This document shows positions 1 through 5,275 of a stretch of 5,421 nt of DNA, piece after piece. Within the stretch, counting starts at the first letter, position 1, and each line of letters opens with the position of its first letter. The position numbers were made by a program, and so were the translations under genes. The notes under the pieces were generated by a model. It ran no database searches. It saw only the letters and a program-made list of their open reading frames with translations, and was not told the origin of the DNA. The DNA lies in assembly GCA_030593645.1 (NCBI GenBank), contig JAUVGT010000344.1:1-5421 (forward strand). Reading direction: 5' to 3'. The DNA comes from Deltaproteobacteria bacterium. GTDB lineage: Bacteria; Desulfobacterota; Desulfobacteria; Desulfobacterales; JAUVGT01.

Positions 1-1029
1 CAGTTTTCTGTAAATATCATGAAACATTTTGTTTGTTTTCTTTTTGGATCCCATACGTCGGCCATATGGCGGATTGATAACAACAACCCCCTTTTGATCC
101 GTGATTTCATTGGGTACAATCGAGAAAAAATCGTGTTCGAAAACCCGGATCATTTTTCCCAGGTCGTGGCCGGCAATACTAGTTTGAAGCAGCTCACAGG
201 TCTTTTTATCGATATCTGATGCAAATATCAATGGTCGGTCAGACCTGGTTATATTTTTTTCATGGTTTCTTTTGATATCTGCCCATCTGTCCGGACTGAA
301 TGCCGGCCAATTTTCAAAAGAGAATTTCCTGTACCATCCAGCCGGTATATTCATGGCCATCATGGCGCTTTCAAGTGAAAATGTACCGGAACCGCACATG
401 GGGTCAAAAACGGGTTCATTAAAGTGATAACCGGCCAGCATTAAAGCGGCGGAAGCAAGGGTTTCACGAATCGGTGCCCTGGCAGCATGTTTCTTGATAT
501 TTCGTTTATAGAGGTTGTTGCCGCTGCTGTCCAATGATACTGAAAAATGATCGTCAACAACCCGGACAAAAATCTGCTGTTCAGCCCCGGGCGTACTTTC
601 GTTTGTTTGATCGGGCTGGTTATGTTCTTTAATACTTTCCACAAACCGATCCTTTATGGCATCCTTATGGTATAGCCTGGAATGGCTGGTAGTAATATTA
701 AAGCGGAGAGAAACATCGCTCTTCAGGTAAAGTTCCCATGAAATGCCTGACAGCTTTTTTTTAAGCTGTCTGAAATTTGAGGCTTTGAAGTTGCTGATTC
801 GGAAAAGAATCCGCCCCGGTGTACGCAGGCATAAATTGGCATTGTAGCAATCATGAAGACGCCCAAGGAATTTAACTCCGCCGCTCACAACCGTGGTATC
901 CCTGATAGTGAGTCGCTGGGTCATCAATTCCCGCAGGCATAAAGGTTCAAGGCCTGGCGCGGTAACGGCGAAGAATTCCCCGGTGCGCCCGATGATATGC
1001 CGTTTGATTCGTTTTTGAAGAGGTGTCAT
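1..1029 (-). CDS. THUMP-domain class I SAM-dependent RNA methyltransferase (RlmL/YpsC type), 3' end cut by window
   Basis: An uninterrupted minus-strand frame of 343 codons starts at ATG 1029-1027 and leaves the window at base 1, so the C-terminus is missing. Residues about 15-165 match the N-terminal ferredoxin-like plus THUMP region of the family (GEFFAVTAPGLEPLCLREL near 17-35; FVRVVDDHFSVSLDSSG near 154-170). From about 185 a Rossmann methyltransferase domain follows: APIRETLASAAL at 185-196, SAM-binding motif I DPMCGSGT at 209-216, acidic SDID at 271-274, and catalytic NPPYG at 319-323. Family members transfer a methyl group from SAM to the N2 of a guanine in RNA; RlmL makes m2G2445 in 23S rRNA. 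Relatives such as YpsC are about 380 residues, so some 40 residues are probably missing. No strong Shine-Dalgarno is seen; TTG at 1038-1036 is an alternative start. It lies 46 bp downstream of the EamA gene, likely in the same transcript. The family is confident; the exact target base is not. Confidence 0.9.
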   Translation of the reverse strand, partial: MTPLQKRIKRHIIGRTGEFFAVTAPGLEPLCLRELMTQRLTIRDTTVVSGGVKFLGRLHDCYNANLCLRTPGRILFRISNFKASNFRQLKKKLSGISWELYLKSDVSLRFNITTSHSRLYHKDAIKDRFVESIKEHNQPDQTNESTPGAEQQIFVRVVDDHFSVSLDSSGNNLYKRNIKKHAARAPIRETLASAALMLAGYHFNEPVFDPMCGSGTFSLESAMMAMNIPAGWYRKFSFENWPAFSPDRWADIKRNHEKNITRSDRPLIFASDIDKKTCELLQTSIAGHDLGKMIRVFEHDFFSIVPNEITDQKGVVVINPPYGRRMGSKKKTNKMFHDIYRKL

Positions 1030-1075
1030 ATCAGTCAACTATTCGTTCTCGATTTCCTGAACCCGAGGGGAGGTT

Positions 1076-2020
1076 TTATTTCATTTCTTTTTTGGCTCTT
1101 AATAGAGCCGGAGTTTTTTCATCATGCTCTTGTTTGACCTGTAATACAATGATCGATATGATAACGAGTACGCCTCCGGTTACCTGCAGGGGTTCCAGTA
1201 TTTCACTGAGGAAGAAAAATGAGACAATACCGGCAGTGATGGGTTCAAGTGTTGCGGTGATGCTGGCACGCGTGGAACGGATCACGTTAACACCTTTTAA
1301 ATAAAGACCAAAGGGCAATAAGGTTCCCATGATTCCCACATATAAAATCAAACCCCATTCCTTGATCGAGTAAGGGTGAAAAAAGGCCTCCAATGGAGGC
1401 TGGATGATATTCCATATGATTGCCGCGAATAACATGGCGTAAAAAAGGACCGTCCATGGATCATAACGGCGCATACCATATTCTCCATGAATTGAATACC
1501 AGGCAAACGCAACCGCGGATAAAATACCGCTTATGACTCCAGCCATGTTGAGAGCAAGGAATTGAAGATTATATGCACCCACAACCAGATAACAGCCTGC
1601 TGTCGCGCCCAGGAGAGCAAATACAGTCGGCATGCTTAATTTGTCTTTTGTAAATATTACTGAATAAACAGCAATAAATGATGGTGCAAGATACTGTAAC
1701 AGGATTGCGGCTGCAGTATTGATTTTGCTGATGGCAAAGAGATAAGTGAACTGACAGGCTCCCATCCCGATGGTTCCAAAAATCGCAAAATATAAAATAT
1801 CTCCACGTTTGATCCTCATAAGGGAAGGATCCTTGATTAGAAACCATATAAACAGGCAGAGGACGGTAATGGTCAGACGGAGCTGTACAAGCTGAAAAGG
1901 GGTTATCCCGCTGTTAAAAAGGTATTTTGCTGCTGATCCGGACACACCCCATAGAGCCGCTGCAAGAATGACAAAAAAATATCCCAGGCCGGGAGATGAT
2001 GAAAGTTTTTTTAGTGTCAT
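1076..2020 (-). CDS. EamA/DMT-superfamily membrane transporter
   Basis: The product has 314 residues, the usual length for a ten-helix EamA (DUF6, RhaT-like) permease of the inner membrane. It contains the two tandem EamA repeats. Repeat one covers about residues 13-147 (LAAALWGVSGSAAKYLF at 19-35; LLQYLAPSFIAVYSVIF at 107-123). Repeat two covers about 160-295 and carries the hallmark ATLEPITAGIVSFFFLSEIL at 256-275 followed by a final hydrophobic helix. The tail from about 296 is charged (KQEHDEK, RAKKEMK), as expected for a cytoplasmic end. Members export or import amino acids, other metabolites or drugs; nothing here reveals the substrate. The ATG at 2020-2018 gives a normal short cytoplasmic N-terminus, but the bases before it (TTATTTTCTTCCG) lack a Shine-Dalgarno. 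A candidate promoter lies about 60 bp upstream. The RNA methyltransferase gene follows after 46 bp on the same strand. Confidence 0.93.
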   Translation of the reverse strand: MTLKKLSSSPGLGYFFVILAAALWGVSGSAAKYLFNSGITPFQLVQLRLTITVLCLFIWFLIKDPSLMRIKRGDILYFAIFGTIGMGACQFTYLFAISKINTAAAILLQYLAPSFIAVYSVIFTKDKLSMPTVFALLGATAGCYLVVGAYNLQFLALNMAGVISGILSAVAFAWYSIHGEYGMRRYDPWTVLFYAMLFAAIIWNIIQPPLEAFFHPYSIKEWGLILYVGIMGTLLPFGLYLKGVNVIRSTRASITATLEPITAGIVSFFFLSEILEPLQVTGGVLVIISIIVLQVKQEHDEKTPALLRAKKEMK

Positions 2021-2082
2021 CGGAAGAAAATAAGAATAATATTCAAATGGTTATGTTGAAATCGATACACTATTATCAATAA

Positions 2083-2110
2083 TTTATAAAACTACTTCTA
2101 ACAAGTTCAA
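2083..2110 (-). promoter_or_regulatory. Candidate sigma-70 promoter for the EamA transporter gene
   Basis: On the minus strand TTGAAC (2110-2105) and TATAAA (2088-2083) are separated by 16 bp. The -10 matches consensus at five of six bases and the -35 at four of six. Transcription would start near 2076, leaving a leader of about 55 nt before the ATG at 2020. The region is very AT-rich, so chance matches are likely; this is a suggestion only. Confidence 0.35.
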
Positions 2111-2130
2111 ACAGTTTTGTAAATCTGTTA

Positions 2131-2259
2131 TATCGATATTCAGCAATTCTCGGTGAATTTGGAAAACGATTATAAGCTTGTTTGTCAGCATATAATTACA
2201 ATACAGAGTGTTATGTTGTTTTTCAAAACGTTCACCGAAAATTGCTGATTGATATTCTA
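2131..2259. repeat. Imperfect inverted repeat with CAGCAATTYTCGGTGAA arms
   Basis: The left arm CAGCAATTCTCGGTGAA (2141-2157) and the reverse complement of the right arm (2231-2247, CAGCAATTTTCGGTGAA) agree at 16 of 17 bases. Looser similarity continues inward: GGAAAACGATTATAAG on the left against TGAAAAACAACATAAC from the right, with a 2-base offset. The result is a long foldback of about 110 bp with a central loop near 2180-2202. It sits in the 414-bp gap (2021-2434) between the divergent EamA and ssb genes. Apart from this repeat, the candidate promoters and the ssb ribosome-binding site, I see nothing convincing in that gap. It could be a degenerate miniature transposon-like element or a regulatory palindrome. 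The 14-base core recurs exactly at 4098-4111. Confidence 0.65.
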
Positions 2260-2320
2260 ACCGGGCTTGGTTAAATGACAATCAAACAAGATGGTTTCTC
2301 TGAGAATTCCGGATCTCGGA

Positions 2321-2349
2321 TTGACTTTATTGATCAGATTCTGTATCTA
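2321..2349 (+). promoter_or_regulatory. Weak candidate promoter for ssb
   Basis: TTGACT (2321-2326) is followed after 17 bp by TATCTA (2344-2349). The -35 is good but the -10 keeps only the first three consensus bases. Transcription would start near 2356, giving a leader of about 80 nt. An alternative is the AT-rich TATAAATATA at 2412-2421, but it overlaps the ribosome-binding site region and has no matching -35. Confidence 0.3.
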
Positions 2350-2420
2350 TCCCGGAAAGTAACAATGATTCCGCGTATGATTGATATGATTCCATCGAAA
2401 TTTGAAAATAGTATAAATAT

Positions 2421-2427
2421 AAGGAGG
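2421..2427 (+). promoter_or_regulatory. Shine-Dalgarno site of ssb
   Basis: AAGGAGG is a near-perfect anti-16S match, ending 7 bases before the ATG at 2435. It fixes the ssb start and predicts efficient translation. Confidence 0.9.
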
Positions 2428-2434
2428 TTAAGAC

Positions 2435-2890
2435 ATGGCAGGCATTAACAAGGTAATACTGGTCGGCAGACTTGGACAGGATCCTGAAGTGCGATATACC
2501 CCGGATGGAACCGCAGTGGCTAATTTTTCAATTGCAACATCGACTGAATGGAAAGATAAAAATACAGGGGAAAAAAGGGAAAAAACAGAATGGCATCGAA
2601 TTGTGGCCTGGCGAAGGCTGGGTGAAATATGCGGTGAATACCTTTCAAAAGGTAGACAGGTCTATATCGAAGGCCGTATTGAGACACGCAGCTGGGATGA
2701 TAAAGAGGGGAATAAACGATATACCACTGAAGTTATTGCAAACCAGATGCAGATGCTGGGTTCAAAGGGTTCATCCGGCGGAGATCAGGATTATAACGCC
2801 TCACCGTCATCAAGTCCGTCATCCAGTCCGTCATCAGGCACAGATGCGTCATACCCTGGACCGCCGCCCGAAGATGATATTCCGTTCTAG
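2435..2890 (+). CDS. ssb: Single-stranded DNA-binding protein SSB
   Basis: This 151-residue protein is a complete bacterial SSB, which coats single-stranded DNA as a homotetramer during replication, recombination and repair in the cytoplasm. The OB fold covers about residues 3-109: NKVILVGRLGQDPEVRYTPDG at the start, TEWHRIVAWRRLGEICGEYL at 51-70 and GRQVYIEGRIETRSW at 73-87. The DNA-stacking aromatics line up with the E. coli protein: W39, W53, W59 (E. coli Phe60) and W87. A flexible linker rich in Ser, Gly and Pro (about 111-143) leads to the acidic tip EDDIPF, which recruits partner proteins such as RecO, PriA and exonuclease I in known systems. The start is fixed by AAGGAGG seven bases upstream. 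The gene stands alone, divergent from the EamA gene and convergent with tatA. The linker is partly a recent 12-bp tandem repeat. Confidence 0.97.
   Translation: MAGINKVILVGRLGQDPEVRYTPDGTAVANFSIATSTEWKDKNTGEKREKTEWHRIVAWRRLGEICGEYLSKGRQVYIEGRIETRSWDDKEGNKRYTTEVIANQMQMLGSKGSSGGDQDYNASPSSSPSSSPSSGTDASYPGPPPEDDIPF
2804..2839 (+). repeat. Three 12-bp tandem repeats inside the SSB linker
   Basis: CCGTCATCAAGT, CCGTCATCCAGT and CCGTCATCAGGC follow each other without gaps and encode PSSSPSSSPSSG. The units stay in frame, so copy-number change by slippage would lengthen or shorten the disordered linker without touching the OB fold or the DDIPF tip. Confidence 0.85.
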
Positions 2891-2945
2891 CCCGCGTTTT
2901 TCACAAGCTATGAGATCGTAATAGAATGCTTGTGAGAAATCCGGG
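2891..2945 (+). terminator. Hairpin directly after ssb, possible terminator
   Basis: Right after the ssb stop, 2891-2908 (CCCGCGTTTTTCACAAGC) pairs with 2928-2945 (GCTTGTGAGAAATCCGGG) over a 19-nt loop. The inner stem TCACAAGC/GCTTGTGA is perfect, with one further G-U pair, and CCCG/CGGG closes the base; two positions do not pair. No T-tract follows (next bases CGATATATTT), so it may be an imperfect terminator or an mRNA 3'-end stabiliser rather than a classic intrinsic terminator. Confidence 0.55.
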
Positions 2946-2967
2946 CGATATATTTATCATAGTATTA

Positions 2968-3124
2968 ATTGATGATGGTCTCGTAAAAAGTCCGAATTAG
3001 ACGGTTTCGTAAAGAGTTCAAATTCAAGGCGTGCAAATTTCGTAATCATGAAGCGTACTTATGGTACGTTGAATGATTTCGAAATGCAGCACAACGCAGA
3101 AGTTGGACTTTATACGAAACCGTC
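2968..3124. repeat. Foldback intergenic repeat, copy 1 (MITE-like)
   Basis: Bases 2968-3111 match 5276-5419 at 140 of 144 positions without gaps. The ends are inverted: GACGGTTTCGTA... (3000-3021) against the reverse complement of 3103-3124 agrees at 19 of 22 positions. The middle also folds back (CGTAC TTATG GTACG at 3054-3068, with flanking AATCAT/ATGATT), so the whole unit can form a long hairpin. The 5' arm is present twice in tandem (2974-2999 and 3000-3025, period 26, 20 of 26 identical). It contains no reading frame. It lies between the converging 3' ends of ssb and tatA. Features fit a non-autonomous miniature element; a structured bidirectional terminator role is possible. Confidence 0.85.
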
Positions 3125-3142
3125 AAGATGACTTTAAACGAC

Positions 3143-3334
3143 TCACGATGCGTCCTTTTTATTATCTTCTAATTTCTCGGGGTCTTTTTTTTCGTCATCC
3201 CCATCGGAGGCGCCTTTAAAATTCCTGATGGCCTTTCCCATACCTGCTCCTATTTCGGGCAGCTTTCCGGCCCCGAATATGATCAGGATAATCACAAGTA
3301 TTATTGTTAATTCCATTGGTCCTAATCCAAACAT
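3143..3334 (-). CDS. tatA: Sec-independent (twin-arginine) translocase subunit TatA
   Basis: This 63-residue protein has the standard TatA/E layout: a very short periplasmic N-terminus, one transmembrane helix (about residues 7-20), the hinge F20-G21, then an amphipathic helix with KLPEIGAGMGKAIRNFK at 24-40, and a charged disordered tail rich in Asp, Glu and Lys. TatA oligomers form the transport pathway that moves folded, often cofactor-bearing proteins across the inner membrane with TatC. The polar residue in the membrane helix is Glu8, which E. coli TatB has where TatA has Gln, but the LPEIG and short length favour TatA. AGGAGGAG (3345-3338) precedes the ATG and overlaps the stop of the upstream Cys-rich gene, only 9 bp away, so the two are translationally coupled. 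No tatC is in the window. Organisms of this type may carry other tatA copies. Confidence 0.94.
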   Translation of the reverse strand: MFGLGPMELTIILVIILIIFGAGKLPEIGAGMGKAIRNFKGASDGDDEKKDPEKLEDNKKDAS

Positions 3335-3343
3335 ATACTCCTC

Positions 3344-3748
3344 CTATTTATCGGATATGGGTTGTTTCAGTTCCTTTAAAATCTGCCGGAACTCTTTTGA
3401 CTTCATGTAACTCGCGACAGATCCCTGGTATTCGATCCAGTTTCTCCAGAGCTTGAGCCAGGATTCATTGCGCCAATAGCAGTCCTGATCTCCTTTGCCT
3501 TTCAGCCGCTCAATATAATCAATGTATTCTTCGGTGCAGCTTTCACAAAATCGATAGGGTATCCTGAGTTTTTGTGATGGATCCGGAACCGCCTGGTTGA
3601 TCTGGGTACCGCATTTTTCACATTTAAAAGCGCACTGGGTGCACTGGAATACTTTTTGAACCGCGATCACTTTGCGTTTTTGTATGATGGCTGTTTTTTT
3701 TTCTTTTGCAAGAGTTAATTTATCATCAATAGATATAATTTCAGCCAT
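3344..3748 (-). CDS. Small protein with three CxxC pairs, putative zinc-binding, first gene of the tatA operon
   Basis: I do not recognise a characterised family for this 134-residue protein. It is soluble, with no signal peptide or membrane helix. Cysteines are clustered as C36xxC39, C43xxC46 and C68xxC71, with another at C90; the spacing suggests one zinc ribbon formed by two pairs plus a third pair that could bind a second metal or act as a redox dithiol. The first 30 residues are Lys-rich and probably helical. The C-terminal half is aromatic (WRNESWLKLWRNWIEY at 92-107) and ends in a charged helix. The start is supported by TAAAGGTGA (3760-3752) before the ATG. A strong promoter lies directly upstream and tatA follows after 9 bp, so both are one operon. 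Linkage to Tat export, for example quality control of cysteine-metal proteins, is only a guess from context. Confidence 0.82.
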   Translation of the reverse strand: MAEIISIDDKLTLAKEKKTAIIQKRKVIAVQKVFQCTQCAFKCEKCGTQINQAVPDPSQKLRIPYRFCESCTEEYIDYIERLKGKGDQDCYWRNESWLKLWRNWIEYQGSVASYMKSKEFRQILKELKQPISDK

Positions 3749-3785
3749 GATTCACCTTTACAACCATCATTGCAATTTTTCACCG

Positions 3786-3814
3786 AATATAACATTGGCA
3801 TATGAATGTGTCAA
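3786..3814 (-). promoter_or_regulatory. Sigma-70 promoter of the Cys-rich protein-tatA operon
   Basis: On the minus strand TTGACA (3814-3809, perfect) and TATATT (3791-3786, five of six) are separated by exactly 17 bp. Transcription should begin near 3779, giving a leader of about 30 nt that carries the TAAAGGTGA ribosome-binding site before the ATG at 3748. The strong match suggests constitutive expression; no operator is evident. Confidence 0.8.
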
Positions 3815-3869
3815 TCATTTACAGCCGGTATTACATAAGGAGTTCACATACTATTAACCCGGCAATTAA

Positions 3870-4064
3870 AACCGTCATTCCAGCTACCGGATCGAGTGCG
3901 GCACAGGCTGCGCAGAGCTTAAAATCCAGCCTGTCTGCCATCTTGTCACAGCGAAGCCCTGGCGAAGTCGGAACGCTTTAAAGGCAGGCCGGTCCACAAT
4001 AGCCTTGGCGAAGGAGGGGAAATTGCCTGCTATTACTGGATTCCCGTTTCCACGGGAATGACGT
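3870..4064. repeat. GC-richer palindromic intergenic repeat block bounded by CGTCATTCC/GGAATGACG
   Basis: This block fills the middle of the 449-bp gap (3749-4197) between the Cys-rich gene and the MetE-like gene. It is visibly richer in G and C than its flanks. CGTCATTCC at 3873-3881 is matched by inverted GGAATGACG at 4055-4063. Inside are two perfect 8-bp stems: ACAGGCTG/CAGCCTGT (3903-3910, 3927-3934) and ATTCCCGT/ACGGGAAT with a TTCC loop (4040-4047, 4052-4059). AGCCYTGGCGAAG occurs twice directly (3955-3967, 4001-4013). No open frame of note crosses it. The 'CGTCATTCC...GGAATGACG' boundary is common in dispersed intergenic repeats of proteobacteria, so this is probably a mobile or formerly mobile palindromic unit. 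The rest of the gap holds the operon promoter, one CAGCAATTCTCGGT motif and the downstream ribosome-binding site. Confidence 0.6.
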
Positions 4065-4095
4065 TACGGAGTGCGTTTGCTTATTTAGTGATCGT

Positions 4096-4111
4096 TTACC
4101 GAGAATTGCTG
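4096..4111 (-). repeat. Third copy of the CAGCAATTCTCGGT motif
   Basis: Read on the minus strand, 4111-4098 is CAGCAATTCTCGGT, identical over 14 bases to the left arm of the inverted repeat at 2141-2154. The bases after it (AAACGAT) resemble those following the right arm there (GAACGTT). It lies about 90 bp before the MetE-like start, so it is either a solo remnant of the same element or a shared protein-binding site. Confidence 0.5.
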
Positions 4112-4182
4112 CTCAATCTTTTTATAACTTGTAAAGGATTTTAAGGCATGATAATCTTCGCAACTTATTCATTATACTTATT

Positions 4183-4189
4183 AAAGGAG
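4183..4189 (+). promoter_or_regulatory. Shine-Dalgarno site of the MetE-like gene
   Basis: AAAGGAG lies 8 bases before the ATG at 4198 and decides that start. A convincing promoter could not be picked out in the AT-rich stretch just upstream. Confidence 0.8.
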
Positions 4190-4197
4190 TATAGATT

Positions 4198-5265
4198 ATG
4201 TGGGTTGATTTTAAAGCGGACTGCCTTCCGGCATTGGTAGGAAGTCTTCCGATGGATAATCATAAGGAAGCTGCGGATCTCATTTTTGATTATACACCCC
4301 AGATTCCGTTGTGGGTCCAGTTGCCTGTATTTAAAGAAGAAGGAATGGTTCATCAGTTTATGCCGGGACTCCCGGGCATCGAATCTGATGAAGACAGGAT
4401 ATTTATTAATACGGCTTCTGATGGCTTTAGTGATGAACTGCTCGCGTTTTATGAGGAGTACATGTCTGTGATCGGAGGAGAGACAGACATTGACTCTTCC
4501 AGGTTTGTTTTAACGGATGACACAGCCAGCGGATTTGGGATACTGATTGAGAAATTGACAACCCTGACCCGTCTTCCAAAAGCGGTGAAGGGGCAGATTA
4601 CAGGACCGATTACATTTACCACAGGTGTCCGTGATGAGAACAAGAATCCTGTTTTTTATCATCCAGAACTCCGGGACGTGTCGATTAAACTGCTGACCTT
4701 AAAAGCGGTATGGCAGGTCCGTCAGCTGTCGTGCATTAAAAAACAGGTGATTTTATTTCTTGATGAACCGGCCCTTGCGGGGTTTGGCACCTCTGAATTT
4801 ACCAGTATGTCCAGGGATGACGTGATGGCAGCCTTAAATGAAGTGATTGAAGGCATACATTCAGAAGGTGGACTTGCCGGAATACATGTATGCGCAAATA
4901 CAGACTGGTCTATTATTCTTGAATCTTCTGCTGATATTGTGAACTTCGATGCCTATTCGTATTTTGACCGATTCATTTTGTATCCGGATCTGATCAAAAA
5001 ATTTATTGAATCCGGGAAAATATTGGCCTGGGGGATCGTACCTACCGGGAATATTGAAGATATCGAGAAAGAGACAAGTGATTCCCTGACGAGCCAATTC
5101 ATAGAAAAAGCGCGTCAGATCGAAGATTTGGGTATCGATCAACCAAAAATCATGGAACAATCGCTGATCACCCCAAGCTGCGGTACAGGGTCACTTAGTC
5201 TTGACCTGGCCAAAAAAGTGCTTAAAATGACAGTTGAAGTATCTGAAAATTTAAGACGGCTTTAA
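4198..5265 (+). CDS. Stand-alone MetE C-terminal (core methionine synthase)-like methyltransferase, UroD/MetE superfamily
   Basis: The 355-residue protein aligns by motif with only the catalytic C-terminal half of cobalamin-independent methionine synthase (about 750 residues). In order: LVGSLP at 13-18 (MetE TIGSFP, where the Ser contacts homocysteine), AVKGQITGPITF at 129-140 (MetE VKGMLTGPVTI), FLDEPAL at 187-193 (MetE QIDEPAL, the Asp binding the homocysteine amine), HVC at 230-232 and TPSCG at 325-329. H230, C232 and C328 match the zinc ligands that activate the thiol in MetE. The fourth MetE ligand, Glu, is not obvious; Asp251 or Glu242 are candidates. WGIVPTGN at 278-285 fits the next strand of the TIM barrel. 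The protein is soluble. Without the N-terminal folate-binding half, the methyl donor is probably not methyltetrahydrofolate directly; a methylcorrinoid protein is likely by analogy with known core-MetE enzymes. Acceptor and donor are inferred. It is monocistronic here, with a foldback repeat directly after its stop. Confidence 0.85.
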   Translation: MWVDFKADCLPALVGSLPMDNHKEAADLIFDYTPQIPLWVQLPVFKEEGMVHQFMPGLPGIESDEDRIFINTASDGFSDELLAFYEEYMSVIGGETDIDSSRFVLTDDTASGFGILIEKLTTLTRLPKAVKGQITGPITFTTGVRDENKNPVFYHPELRDVSIKLLTLKAVWQVRQLSCIKKQVILFLDEPALAGFGTSEFTSMSRDDVMAALNEVIEGIHSEGGLAGIHVCANTDWSIILESSADIVNFDAYSYFDRFILYPDLIKKFIESGKILAWGIVPTGNIEDIEKETSDSLTSQFIEKARQIEDLGIDQPKIMEQSLITPSCGTGSLSLDLAKKVLKMTVEVSENLRRL

Positions 5266-5275
5266 TAACAGTATC

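Noticed and set aside
1023..1304. 93-codon plus-strand frame opposite the EamA and methyltransferase genes
   Set aside because: It is antisense to two well-supported genes and has no family-like features.
2084..2281. Minus-strand 65-codon frame inside the EamA-ssb gap
   Set aside because: It begins with TTG, has no Shine-Dalgarno, lies over the inverted repeat and the EamA candidate promoter, and its product resembles nothing I know.
2472..2921. 149-codon plus-strand frame overlapping ssb
   Set aside because: It is an out-of-frame shadow of ssb; the overlapping frame has full family motifs and a strong ribosome-binding site.
2968..3124. CRISPR repeat or insertion-sequence interpretation of the foldback unit
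   Set aside because: There are only two distant copies, no spacers, and no transposase frame inside or beside either copy.
3770..3787. GCAATTTTTCACCGAA near the operon -10 as a fourth copy of the CAGCAATT motif
   Set aside because: It shares only TTCACCGAA (9 bases) with the right arm at 2231-2239, and the AATT part lies on the wrong side, so this is probably chance.
3672..3857. 61-codon plus-strand frame over the start of the Cys-rich gene and its promoter
   Set aside because: It is antisense to the supported gene and crosses a near-consensus promoter; the sequence is not protein-like.
4861..5160. 99-codon minus-strand frame opposite the MetE-like gene
   Set aside because: It is an antisense shadow of a gene with clear catalytic motifs, and no ribosome-binding site is apparent.
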